From Micrococcales bacterium (GTDB taxonomy: Bacteria > Actinomycetota > Actinomycetes > Actinomycetales > Cellulomonadaceae), in contig JACXUT010000001.1 of assembly GCA_014763765.1 (NCBI GenBank), positions 30,879-94,878 on the forward strand: a stretch of DNA of 64,000 nucleotides. The letters run 5' to 3'. A program made the translations under genes and the position numbers. The notes below the pieces were generated by a model, which saw only the letters and a list, made by a program, of their open reading frames with translations, was not told the origin of the DNA and made no database searches. Numbering within the stretch: the stretch's first letter is position 1; each line of letters begins with the position of its first letter. Below, piece after piece: positions 34,537 to 44,000 of the stretch.

Positions 34537-35126
34537 GCACCCGCGAGCACGACGACGCCGTCCAGGCCGCGTTCGCCGCTCTCGGCAGCGACGACGCCGA
34601 CCGACTGGTCACGGCGACCCGCATCCTGGCCGACGCCTCCGCCGAGCAGCAGCAGCCCGTGCCGACGGCGTCGGCGGCCGCCGGACCGATGGACGCCCCG
34701 CCCGCCGGCCCGCCGAAGGTGTTCTGGTGGGCGGCCGCCTCCGAGCAGGACGTCCAGGCCGCGATGGGTCGCCTGGCCTACTTCGTGGAATGGCTGGTGG
34801 AGGTCTACGACATCTCCCGGCGCGTGGTGCCGGCGTGCTGGCCGAAGCACCCGGACCTGGTGCAGGAGCTGTGGGCGCTGATGTGCCTGCACCACGCCAC
34901 CCACGGCGCGAACCAGCACGCCGGACCGATCGCGTTCGCCAGCAACCTGACCCACGCCCGCACCCGGCTGGGTGAGATCGGCGCCGGAGCCCGGTGCCTC
35001 ACCACCCACCAGGCGCGCGGCGCGGACGACACGTCCGCCGACCAGCGCCGCAGCGGGTACGGCGCGCAGGCCGGGCCGTTCACCTGGACCTGGCCCGTGG
35101 CCGAACGCGACGAGGAGCCGCGATGA
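34533..35126 (+). CDS. DUF4913-like plasmid protein
   Basis: A 197-aa soluble protein. The central part (LAYFVEWLVEVYDISRRVVP, CWPKHPDLVQELWALMCLHH) resembles DUF4913, a helical domain of actinobacterial plasmids and integrative elements, with its Trp-x-x-His pattern. The N-terminus is polar and Ala-rich, the C-terminus has a short aromatic stretch (FTWTWPV). Function unknown. ATGA coupling to the next gene. Confidence 0.55.
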   Translation: MSTREHDDAVQAAFAALGSDDADRLVTATRILADASAEQQQPVPTASAAAGPMDAPPAGPPKVFWWAAASEQDVQAAMGRLAYFVEWLVEVYDISRRVVPACWPKHPDLVQELWALMCLHHATHGANQHAGPIAFASNLTHARTRLGEIGAGARCLTTHQARGADDTSADQRRSGYGAQAGPFTWTWPVAERDEEPR

Positions 35127-37405
35127 GCACCGACGTGCGCCCCGAGGCCGCGCCCACCCGGCCGGTGTCCCTGATCGAGCAGCTGGCCGCCGGTGGCGTG
35201 ACGCCCGGCGCGCGCACCGCCGAGGCTCAGGACCCCGAGAAGAAGGGGCGGCGGCGCATCGGGCGGCGCCGCGGCCTCGTGTCCCAGCCGCCGGCGCCGA
35301 GCGAGACGACGCAGTCCGCAGCGCTGGTCCCAGTCCTGCAGCCGACCGAGCCCGTCGCGCCCGATCCCGAGGACCTGGAGCTCGCGGTCCTCGAGGTCGT
35401 CGACGACCTCGGGGTGGAGGTGGTCGACGCCGAGGTCGTCGACCTGGGCGAGCCTGACGTCCTCGACGCCGAGGTGGCCGGCGACGAGGGCGACGCGATC
35501 GACGTGGCGGCGATCGATGCCCGTGACGCCTGGGCCACCCAGCGGGATCTGCGCGAGGCGATGGCCGCCGAGCGCAGCCGGGAGGCGGCCGAGCACGCGG
35601 CGCGGGAGGCCGCGGCCGCCAAGGCGCGGGCTCGCGCCGAGCAGGTGGCGCGGATGGCGCGAGAGCTGCGCGACGCCCAGGAGCGGGCGCGCGCCGAGCA
35701 GGCCGTCCAGCGGGAGGCGGCGCGCCGAGCCGCCCTCGAGCAGGAGGCCCGCGGGCGCGCCCTGGAAGCACGTGCCGCCGCGCACCAGGCGCTGAGCGAG
35801 GCCGTGGACGCGGCCGTCGTCGCGTTGGCCGCCGTGCCCGCCGACCTCGAGGCGGCCGTCGGGCGCAGGGCGCTGCTGGACGCGGTCGACGCCGCCGGCT
35901 GGCTGCTCGGCGCCGCACCGAGCCAGGAGCTCGGTGAGCTGACCGCCGCGGTGACCGCCGCGGTCACCGCCCGGGCCGCCGTCGCGGATGCCACCGCTGC
36001 ACTCGGCTCGGCGATCGCGGCGTGGGAGCGGGCCAAGGCCGCCCAGCGGGCGGCCGAGCAGGAGCGTTCGCAGCGGGCGGCACGCGAGGCCGCCGAGCGG
36101 CAGCTGCAGGACGCACGCCTGGCAGCAGCCGCCGCGCGTGAGCAGGCGCTGTCGACCCCGCCGCCGGGTCCGCGCGAGGCCGACACCGCACCCCTGACGA
36201 CCCTCGACCAGGACGTGCCCGGCGTCGTCGTGGACGACGTCCCGGTCGAGGTGCTGGCCGAGGCGCCCGCCGAGGTGCCGGTGCAGGTGCAGGTCCCGGC
36301 GGAGGACACCGCGGCGCCGGCCAGGGGTCGCCGGCGGCCGCGCTGGTGGCTGGTCGTGGCGGTCGTCCTGGTCGTCGTCCTGGGTGGTGCCGGGGCGCTC
36401 GGGTGGCGGGTGGTCGCGCAGAACGCGGCGACCAGCGCCTACAGCCTGTGGGTCGAGGAGCGCATGACGCTGGCCGAGCAGATCCAGTCGGCCGAGCAGG
36501 TGCTGCAGGACTCCGAGGGCAGGGTCACCGACGAGCGGGTCCGCGACGAGCTCAGCACCGCGCTGTCCGCGGCCGTCGAGGCACGCCGACGCCCGGGCGA
36601 GCACGCCGAGGACGCCTCGAGCGCGCAGTGGCAGCAGGCGACCCGCGGTGTCATCGCCGCCAGCGCGGTGCTCGCCGCGGCCGTCGAGGCGGTCGCCGCC
36701 GATCAGCAGGCGTGGGAGCTGCAGCAGGCGACCGACGGCTGGCTGCAGGCGCGTGACGAGCTCACGGCGGCGATCGACGCCGCGGCGAGCCTGGTCGCCG
36801 CCAGCGCGCAGCAGGTCGCCGACGACGCGGTGCGCCAGTCGCTGCAGGCCGCGATCGACTCCGGCAGCGCCGTGCGGGACCGCCAGGTCGACGCCGAGTC
36901 CGCCGAGGACCTCACGCTGGCGACCGGCGACGCGACCGCGGCCACCGCGGCCCTGGCGAGCGCGTCGCAGGCCGTGAGCGACGCGCAGGCGGCGTGGCTG
37001 GCCGAGCAGCAGCGTCAGGCCGAGGCGCGCGCGCAGACCTCCGCTGCGGCCACCGGCAAGGGCACGGCAGGCACCGCGGGGACCACGTCGAGCCCGTCCA
37101 CCCCGGCGGCCGCGGATCCGCCGCGCACGCCGACCACGGGGCAGGGACCCTCGACGAACATCCAGATCAACCCCGGCGTGGTGTCCTCCGACTCCCGCAA
37201 GCCGGGCCAGGTCAACGTCAGCGCTGTCACCTCCGGGGTCAGCGGTCCTGTGGTGGTCACCATCGGCTCGGTCTCGCAGACGATCGGCACGGGCTCGGGG
37301 TCGTTCTCGGGCACCATCACCGGCCTGACCGCGGGCTCCTACCCCTGGTCGGTGTCGGCCGACGGCCTGGTTGTCAGCGGCCCGGGCATGGCGGTGGTCC
37401 CGTGA
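35123..37405 (+). CDS. Large membrane-anchored coiled-coil protein with C-terminal Ig-like domain
   Basis: A 760-aa protein. Residues 1-130 are acidic and Val/Glu/Asp-rich; 130-350 are a long cytoplasmic coiled coil (Ala/Arg/Glu-rich, e.g. ARAEQVARMARELRDAQERA); a membrane helix lies near 405-430 (WWLVVAVVLVVVLGGAGAL); the outer part has helical repeats related to the protein at 17194-18192, then a Thr/Ser/Pro linker and a C-terminal Ig-like domain of about 80 residues (VVVTIGSVSQTIGTGSGSF). It spans the envelope and could brace the mating apparatus. Function inferred from layout only. Confidence 0.68.
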   Translation: MSTDVRPEAAPTRPVSLIEQLAAGGVTPGARTAEAQDPEKKGRRRIGRRRGLVSQPPAPSETTQSAALVPVLQPTEPVAPDPEDLELAVLEVVDDLGVEVVDAEVVDLGEPDVLDAEVAGDEGDAIDVAAIDARDAWATQRDLREAMAAERSREAAEHAAREAAAAKARARAEQVARMARELRDAQERARAEQAVQREAARRAALEQEARGRALEARAAAHQALSEAVDAAVVALAAVPADLEAAVGRRALLDAVDAAGWLLGAAPSQELGELTAAVTAAVTARAAVADATAALGSAIAAWERAKAAQRAAEQERSQRAAREAAERQLQDARLAAAAAREQALSTPPPGPREADTAPLTTLDQDVPGVVVDDVPVEVLAEAPAEVPVQVQVPAEDTAAPARGRRRPRWWLVVAVVLVVVLGGAGALGWRVVAQNAATSAYSLWVEERMTLAEQIQSAEQVLQDSEGRVTDERVRDELSTALSAAVEARRRPGEHAEDASSAQWQQATRGVIAASAVLAAAVEAVAADQQAWELQQATDGWLQARDELTAAIDAAASLVAASAQQVADDAVRQSLQAAIDSGSAVRDRQVDAESAEDLTLATGDATAATAALASASQAVSDAQAAWLAEQQRQAEARAQTSAAATGKGTAGTAGTTSSPSTPAAADPPRTPTTGQGPSTNIQINPGVVSSDSRKPGQVNVSAVTSGVSGPVVVTIGSVSQTIGTGSGSFSGTITGLTAGSYPWSVSADGLVVSGPGMAVVP

Positions 37406-37490
37406 GCCGGCGGCGCCGGCCCGGGGCGGTATCGGCCTTGCAGGGGTGCGTGCGGCGGCGCGTGGGTGGACACACACCCAGGAGGTCACG

Positions 37491-38000
37491 ATGAAGCGGT
37501 TCGTCCGGCGCTGCGGGGCCGTCGCGATCGGGGCGGCGGTGCTCGCTGCTGGGTTCGGGTACGTGACCGGCCGGATCCCGCTGCGGCCCGCTCCCGCGCT
37601 GTTCGCGCTGGCCGCGGCGGTCGCCTACGTCCTGGCCATGGTCGGCCCGGACCTGCGGCCCAGCAACGACCCGGTCCGGTGGTTCACCACCGAGCAGCGG
37701 GCCGGTGCCCGGGCCCGGGCCGGTGGCCAGTGCGAGTACACGGCGTGGGGCAGGCGGTGCGAGCGCCCGTCGCAGGAGATCGACCACTTCATCCCGTGGT
37801 CGCGTGGCGGTGCGACCAGCCTGGCGAACGCCGTGTGCGCGTGCCGCAAGCACAACCAGCGCAAGGGCGGGCGGATGCCCTCGACGTTCGAGGCGTTCGG
37901 GCTGTTCTGGCGGCGCCGCCGCTACTTCACCGACCAGGCCAACCGGTGGCCGGGCGAGCAGTTCCGGCGGGGGCGCCGGCGAGAGGAGCAGTGCCGATGA
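37491..38000 (+). CDS. Membrane-anchored HNH endonuclease
   Basis: A 169-aa protein with two N-terminal membrane helices (GAVAIGAAVLAAGFGYV and PALFALAAAVAYVLAMV) and an HNH domain: QCEYTAWGRRC, then EIDHFIPWSRGG with the metal-binding His, then LANAVCACRKHNQRKGG. The four Cys form the structural zinc site. An excellent AGGAGGT precedes the ATG. A membrane-tethered HNH protein in a conjugative operon could act on incoming DNA or be exported; its role is not known. Confidence 0.75.
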   Translation: MKRFVRRCGAVAIGAAVLAAGFGYVTGRIPLRPAPALFALAAAVAYVLAMVGPDLRPSNDPVRWFTTEQRAGARARAGGQCEYTAWGRRCERPSQEIDHFIPWSRGGATSLANAVCACRKHNQRKGGRMPSTFEAFGLFWRRRRYFTDQANRWPGEQFRRGRRREEQCR

Positions 38001-38908
38001 ACGCCGAGAACGTGACCGTGCGCAGCCAGGTCGAGCTGGACCAGGCGGTGGCCCGCGCGGTGGCCCCCGATCCGACCGACCAGCCCGGGCGGATCGTCGT
38101 CGACAGCCCTCCGGGACAGGTGCTGCGGCTGGCATCCACCCGCCCCGTGCAGGTCCGGGTGATCGGCAACAGCCGCCTGGAGGCGGCGGGCCGGCACGTC
38201 AGCGTCGAGGCGAACGCACACTCCGCGGTGTTCGCCCGCGGCGCCGTGGTGTTCGCGAGCGACAACGCCACGGTCGACGCCTGCAGCGGCTCCGTCGTCA
38301 TGGCCAGCGGCCAGGCCCGCGTGCGGGCGACGGCCGGGGTGGACTGCGTCGCGGTCGGCGCGGGCGCGACCATCAGCCGCGACGTCGACGCCGCGGCCAA
38401 CCGGGCGGTCTGGGCACCGCCAGGGGCGGTGCTGGTCGCCTCGCCGGCCACCGACGGCACCTGCATCGCCTACCCGGCCGAGCACGCCCCTGCCGGGTTC
38501 GTCCTGACCGCCGATGAGGGCCGACGGCTGGTCGCCGCCGGTGAGCTCACCGACCTGTCCTCCCAGGCCACCGGACCCGCCGGGGGGACGATGACCGCCC
38601 CGCGCGGCATGGTGTTCGGGCCGCACACCCCGTGGCAGCAGGTCGACGGCTCGAGTCAGCCGGCCGTGGTCTACGGCAAGGACCACTGCCCGGCGTGCAC
38701 CGCCACCGAGCGGGAGCTGAACAAGGTCGGCGTGCCCTACGTCAAGGTGAACCTCGCCGACCTCGACCCGCAGGAGTACGCGCGGGTCACCGCCGGACAC
38801 CTGCAGGCGCCGGTGGTCGTGCCGCCGGCGGGCGAGCCCTGGTCCGGGTACCGCCCCACGCTCATCGGCGAGATGCCCGCCCCCACCGAGCCCGGGCCGT
38901 CGCTGTGA
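37997..38908 (+). CDS. Beta-helix protein fused to glutaredoxin/NrdH-like domain
   Basis: A 303-aa protein. Residues 30-145 consist of short beta repeats (VRVIGNSRLEAAG, VSVEANAHSAVFARG, VVMASGQARVRATAG) suggesting a beta-helix or polymer-forming domain; the C-terminal 80 residues are a glutaredoxin/NrdH fold with VVYGKDHCPACTATERELNK (CxxC) and QAPVVVPP with the cis-Pro. I know of no function for this fusion. It may reduce a disulfide in the transfer machinery. ATGA and GTGA overlaps. Confidence 0.65.
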   Translation: MNAENVTVRSQVELDQAVARAVAPDPTDQPGRIVVDSPPGQVLRLASTRPVQVRVIGNSRLEAAGRHVSVEANAHSAVFARGAVVFASDNATVDACSGSVVMASGQARVRATAGVDCVAVGAGATISRDVDAAANRAVWAPPGAVLVASPATDGTCIAYPAEHAPAGFVLTADEGRRLVAAGELTDLSSQATGPAGGTMTAPRGMVFGPHTPWQQVDGSSQPAVVYGKDHCPACTATERELNKVGVPYVKVNLADLDPQEYARVTAGHLQAPVVVPPAGEPWSGYRPTLIGEMPAPTEPGPSL

Positions 38909-39765
38909 GCGCCGTGGCCACCGGGCCCGCCCTCAGCGCCCGGCAGCCCGCACGCACGGCGCTGGCGATCGCCCGCGCCGGCGTCGCGGTGTTCCCGCTC
39001 GCGCCCGGCTCGACCCAGCCGCTGGAGCCGGCCGGCGTCCGCGAGGCCACGCACGACCTGGCGCAGGTGCACGAGTGGTGGACCCGCGCACCTGCGGCGA
39101 ACATCGGCCTTCCGACCGGCCCGGGCGGGTTCGACGTCGTGGACATCGACACCTACCCCGGCGGCAGTGGGTTCGCCGCCTACCGCCGGCTCAAGGACGC
39201 CGGGCTGCTGGACGGCTGGGCGATGAAGGTCTCCACCCCGAACGACGGGCTGCACATCTACTTCCCGGCCCGCCCCGACGGTCAGCGCGATCGCGCGTGG
39301 CCGCACGCCGGCGTCGACTTCCGCGGCGAGGGCGGCTACGTCGCCGCACCGCCGTCGGCGGTGCTGCGCGACGACGGGTCCGTGGGCGGGTACACCGTCC
39401 TCGAGCGCCGCGAGCAGGGGTGGGGCTACGTCGACGCCGCGGCGATCGCCGAGCTGCTCCCCGCACCGGCGCGCCAGAGCACGGACAACCACCTCGCGGC
39501 GCGGGTCGCCGGCATCGCCCACCGCGTCCGCGACGCCGACCCAGGACAGCGCGCGGCACTGCTGTCCTGGGCCACCCGCACCTGCCTGGAGATGGGCGCC
39601 GACCTGGCTCCCGTCATCGAGGCCGCCGTCGACGCCGGACTCGACTCCCGCCAGATCAACCAGACCGTGGCCGCCGCGACCGACCGGTTCCAGGGCCCCG
39701 TCGACCACACGCCGGCACCCGTGCCCGCGCCGGTCGCCGTGGTCGGGGAGGTGGCGGGGCCGTGA
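38905..39765 (+). CDS. Primase-polymerase (PrimPol/AEP N-terminal domain)
   Basis: A 286-aa archaeo-eukaryotic-type primase of the bifunctional primase/polymerase N-terminal family. Catalytic features: FDVVDIDTYPGG (DxD) near residue 75, KVSTPNDGLHIYFPA with the conserved His near 115, and DFRGEGGYVAAPPS near 140. It lacks the helicase domain that is often fused, so it probably primes synthesis on transferred or replicating single strands together with the relaxase-helicase. Starts at a GTG overlapping the previous stop. Confidence 0.8.
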   Translation: MSAVATGPALSARQPARTALAIARAGVAVFPLAPGSTQPLEPAGVREATHDLAQVHEWWTRAPAANIGLPTGPGGFDVVDIDTYPGGSGFAAYRRLKDAGLLDGWAMKVSTPNDGLHIYFPARPDGQRDRAWPHAGVDFRGEGGYVAAPPSAVLRDDGSVGGYTVLERREQGWGYVDAAAIAELLPAPARQSTDNHLAARVAGIAHRVRDADPGQRAALLSWATRTCLEMGADLAPVIEAAVDAGLDSRQINQTVAAATDRFQGPVDHTPAPVPAPVAVVGEVAGP

Positions 39766-39863
39766 CGACACCGACCACGCCGGCACCCGAGGACCGGCTG
39801 CTGCTGTTCCTGGCTGTCATGGGCGACCTCGCCGACGGCGCCGCCGAGGCGGACCCTCGGTGA
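39762..39863 (+). CDS. Tiny ORF, 33 aa
   Basis: A 33-codon frame joined to the primase stop by GTGA and to the following frame by GTGA. The product is MTTPTTPAPEDRLLLFLAVM with an acidic Ala-rich end. Its only support is the unbroken overlap chain and composition. Confidence 0.35.
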   Translation: MTTPTTPAPEDRLLLFLAVMGDLADGAAEADPR

Positions 39864-39946
39864 CTACGGCTCGCGGGCACCGACGCAGCACCCCGGTTCG
39901 CGCTGGCGCGCGTCGCTATCGTGGTGCACGAGGGGAGGTGGTCACC

Positions 39947-40282
39947 ATGGCGTTCGCACCGGCGGCACGCGGCGCCTGGGCGCGCCACCGGCCCGCTGTG
40001 ATCGTGCCGGCATCCCTGGAGGACCTCCACGGACCCGTCGACGGCCTGCTGCGCCTGCCGCTGCACCTGCAGTGGTCCGGTCGCCGCGAGTACGACCTGA
40101 GCGACGACCTCGACCTGGTGTGGCTCTACAGCCGGGCGATCCGCGAGGCCTCCACCCTCGAGGACCTCACCGAGATCCTGCACGGCCCCTCACTGGTGCG
40201 CCTGTGGCCCGAGTTGCGCCTGCCCGCCGAGCACGTGCGGGCCTGGCAGGCCGCGTTCCCGCAGCTGCGCCCGGCGCCGTGA
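39947..40282 (+). CDS. Putative antitoxin partner of nucleotidyltransferase
   Basis: A 111-aa protein directly upstream of an AbiEii-like gene (GTGA overlap). I use the ATG at 39947 because GAGGGGAGG lies 7 nt before it; a GTG at 39860 would add 29 low-quality residues. The product (PVDGLLRLPLHLQWSGRREY, EASTLEDLTEILHGPSLVRL) is a helical protein without HTH. In such pairs the first gene usually encodes the antitoxin. Confidence 0.55.
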   Translation: MAFAPAARGAWARHRPAVIVPASLEDLHGPVDGLLRLPLHLQWSGRREYDLSDDLDLVWLYSRAIREASTLEDLTEILHGPSLVRLWPELRLPAEHVRAWQAAFPQLRPAP

Positions 40283-41034
40283 TCGACCCGCAGCAACGCC
40301 GCCTCGCGGCCGCTGCCCTCGCCGTGGCCGGTGAACACGGGTTCGCCCTCGCCGGCGGCCTGGCCCTGGCCGCCCACGGCGTCGGCGCCCGCCCGTCGGA
40401 CGACATCGACCTGTTCACCGCCAACACCGACCCGGCCGCGTTCACGGCCGCGGTCGACGCCGTCCAGGACACGTTCGCCCGCAACGGCTGGGCCGTCGAG
40501 GACCACCGGCGCGGACCGCTGTACGCCCGGCTCATCGTCGAAGTCGACCCCGGTCAGCGCTACGAGCTCGACCTGGCCGTGGACTACCGCGCCCACCCGC
40601 CGGTCGCCGTAGCCGACCTCGGGCCTGTCCTGGACGTCGCGGACGCCGTCGGCTCGAAGATGACCGCCCTGTACGGGCGCGGCGAGGTCCGCGACTACGT
40701 CGACGTCCGCGAGACCGTCGTCTCTGGGCGCTACACCCGCGAGCAGGTCCTGGGCCTGGCCGACGACCGTGAGGTCCACCCGCTCGACCGGGCAGTTCTC
40801 GCCCAGCGGCTGGCCCAGGCGGCGCGGATCCCGGACCGGGAGCTCGTCGCGTACCTCACGGCCGAGGACGCCGCCGAGCTGCGCGCCTGGTTCACCACCT
40901 GGGCGGCCGACATCCGCGAGGTCGCTCCGCCGGCAGCGTCGGTCGTGATCGACCCGCGCGGACCGCAGCAGGTCGCACCAATCGAACCGCTGCTCCCGCC
41001 GCCCACGCCCACGGACTACGGGCCCTCGCTGTAG
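40279..41034 (+). CDS. AbiEii/MenT-type nucleotidyltransferase (toxin)
   Basis: A 251-aa nucleotidyltransferase of the AbiEii/AbiGii toxin family. The active site is FALAGGLALAAHGVGARPS followed by DDIDLF, the GGx...DxD pattern; a further Asp lies in YELDLAVDY. AbiEii-type enzymes inhibit growth, in some cases by adding nucleotides to tRNA, and confer phage abortive infection. With the upstream gene it forms a probable toxin-antitoxin pair that could stabilise the element. The stop lies 3 nt from the convergent relaxase stop. Confidence 0.78.
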   Translation: MIDPQQRRLAAAALAVAGEHGFALAGGLALAAHGVGARPSDDIDLFTANTDPAAFTAAVDAVQDTFARNGWAVEDHRRGPLYARLIVEVDPGQRYELDLAVDYRAHPPVAVADLGPVLDVADAVGSKMTALYGRGEVRDYVDVRETVVSGRYTREQVLGLADDREVHPLDRAVLAQRLAQAARIPDRELVAYLTAEDAAELRAWFTTWAADIREVAPPAASVVIDPRGPQQVAPIEPLLPPPTPTDYGPSL

Positions 41035-41036
41035 CC

Positions 41037-44000
41037 CTACAGGTCCATCCCGTCGACCTGCGGGGCGTCGTACGCGTCGAGCTCGACGTCCGACAGGTCG
41101 TAGTCGTCCGGCCGGGCCTGGACCGGGGTGTAGGCGTTGACGACCTCGGCGAGGATCGTCGAGGGCATGAGCCCGTCGCCGACGACGGCCTGCAGGTGGT
41201 CGGTGGCGGCGATGACGGCTTCGGGTGGGAGCCGGCGCAGCCTGGTGGCCATCTGGCGGACGAACGCGATGCGCCCTTCGACCTCGTCGAGCGCCGCGGC
41301 GTCGGCGTGCGCGTCGATCACCGCGTGGGTCAGCGGTGACGGGCGGGTGAGCGTGGTGCGCAGGGTGTCGAGCGCGCCGGCCTTGACGAGGTCGGCGGGG
41401 TCCTGGCCGTCGGGCATGGTGGCGATGCCGGCGGTCGCGGCCTCGTTCGGGCTGAGCAGCTGCCACACGTGCTCGGCCGCCTTGGCCCCGGCGGTGTCGG
41501 GGTCGGTGGCGACGATCAGGTTCCCGAGTCCGCCGGCGGCGCGGCGGAGTTCGTCGAGCTGGCCGGCGGTGACCGAGGTGCCGCACGAGGCGACGGGCAC
41601 GAGGTCCTCGGTGGCGAGCTCGCGCACGGCGGCGACGTCCATCGCGCCCTCGAGCAGTACCGGGGTGGCACCGGCTGCCAGGCGCCGGCGGGCGCCGGCG
41701 TCCAGGCCGTAGAGGACCGCGGACTTGTCGTAGGCCTCGGTGGCGGAGGTGTTCAGGTACTTCGGGACGGCCGGGTCGGTGATCTCGGGGTTGGCTCTGG
41801 CGGTGAACGCGATGATGCGGTCCTGGCCGTCGCGGATGGGCAGGGCGAGCCGGTCGCGGAACCGGTCGATGAGCCGCCCGGTCGATGCCCGGGTGGCCAG
41901 GCCGGCCTCGAGCAGGGCGTCGTCGCTGATGCCGCGGGCGCGCAGGGCGTCCAGGGTGGTGGTCCATCCGGCCGGTGCGTGCCCGGCTTCGGGGTGCAGG
42001 CCGCGCTCGGTGAGGTGCCCGGTCACCCAGGAGTCCGCGGCGTGGGACTGCCACAGGTCCCAGGCGGCCGCGTTCACCGCGGCGATGCGCTCGACGGTCC
42101 GCTCGTCGGTGACCGGCTCCGGGTCGGGTTCGGGGAACGGGTCCTCGGGTGGTTCGGGCGGCAGGTCGTCGATGGCCGCGGCGAGGTCCTCGGTCCACGG
42201 TTCGATGTCCAGGACCTCGGCCGGCCAGTCGACGTCGGCCCACGGGTCGGTGTCCGGCCAGGGGTCGCTCAGCGGCTGGTCGACCGTGTCGTGGTCCCAG
42301 GTCTCGACGACGCCGGTGACCCGCTGCCAGTCGCGGTCTCGGCGCCGGTCGGCGCCGCGCGGGCGCGGGCCGAGCGGGTCGGGTCCCGCGACCTGGTAGG
42401 TGTCCCGGTAGACCGCGACCGCGGTCACCATCCGCTGCCACGCCTCGGCACGCGCGGGGTCGGTGGGCCTGGGCGACAGGCGGTCCAGCCAGGACGCCCC
42501 CTCCTGGTCGAGGGCTGCGGTCTGCTGGGCGATGCGGGCGGTGATGAGGGCCGCGCACTGCGAGGCGAGGTCGCTCAGGACCGGGTCGGCGCCGGTGAGC
42601 TCGGGCACGACGCCGGCGACCCACCCGGGGGTGTGCGGGCCGATGTCGGCGTTCTGCACGATGCCGGCGTGCAGGCGGTGCTGCAGGATCGCGGCCGGGT
42701 CGAGGACGGTGTCGGTCGCGTTCTGGGTGCCGAACAGCACGCCCTGGCCGGCCTGGTCGGGTTCGGGGCGGGCGATCGGCAGGGCGAGCAGCCGCGCGGT
42801 GCGGGCGGGGTCGACCGCCCGGGCGCGGGCGGCGGTGGCCACCAGCGCGTCCCAGGCGGGGCTGGCGGCGATCGCGTCGGCCTCGTTCTGGCCGCGCACC
42901 GCGACCAGGTGGGCGTGCAGGGTCGGGCCGTGGTGCCAGCGCGAGAGGTACTCGTACTCGGCGACCAGGCGCCCGAGGTTGTGCGCCTGGTCGTGCTCGC
43001 GCACGGCGGTCTCGTGGGCGGTGCGCTCGGCGGTCTCGGCGGCCAGCGCGCGGGCCAGGACCGTGAACGGTGTGGGGCGGTCGGTGACGACCTGGTGCTC
43101 GGCGCGTAGCTCCTCGTCGCTGGGCAGTCCGACCCAGGCGATGTTGAGGGAGCGGCCGCGGGTCATCGCGACGTAGGTCAGCTCGCGGGTCATCCGCTCG
43201 CCGTAGGCGATCGCCAGGTGTCCCTCGTCGACCGTGACGCCCTGGGCGCGGTGTGCGGTGGTGGCGTACCCGAGCTCGACGGACTCGGTCAGGTACGTGG
43301 CCGGCAGGGTGATGCGGGCACGGCTCTCGTCGCCACGTTCGGCCAGCACGGACCCGTCCGGGCCGATCGCCATGACGGTGAGCAGGTCGCCGTTGCGGAT
43401 CGGGACGCCGGCCACGTCGCGCAGGGTGCGGTCGACCTTGCGGGCCAGGATGACCTCTCCGACGCCGGCGTCCGCGGATCCGCGCAGCGGGACCAGGACA
43501 GTGGTGTCGACGTCGCCGGCGGCGCGCCGGTCGAGGGTGAAGCGGGTGTTGAGCTCGTCGACCTGGTCGTTGGTCGCGGCGATCAAGATCGCGGAGCGGC
43601 CCTCTGCCCTGGCGGTCAGGACGGCACTGTAGGCGGACTCGAGCATGTCCTCGGTGCTGCCGCCACGCAGCCGGCCGGCTTCCTCGTACTCGACGAGGGC
43701 CTGGACGTCACCGGTGCGCAGCGCGAGGGACGCCTGGGCCTCCCACTTCTCGTGGAACCGCCACACCGAGGTGAGCTGGGTGGCGTGCCCGGTGCGGTCC
43801 AGCCAGCCAAGCATGCCGCCGGCGGCGGGCGCGTCGAGCTGGGCGGGGTCGCCGACCAGCAGCATCTTGGCGCCGGCGGACTCGACCTGGCGGGCGAGCT
43901 GGGCCAGGTCGAAGGTGCCGGTCATGGAGGCCTCGTCGACGATCACCAGCTGGCCGGGCCGGACCTGGTAGGTCGCGGCGTCCGCGTCGACCTGGGTGAG

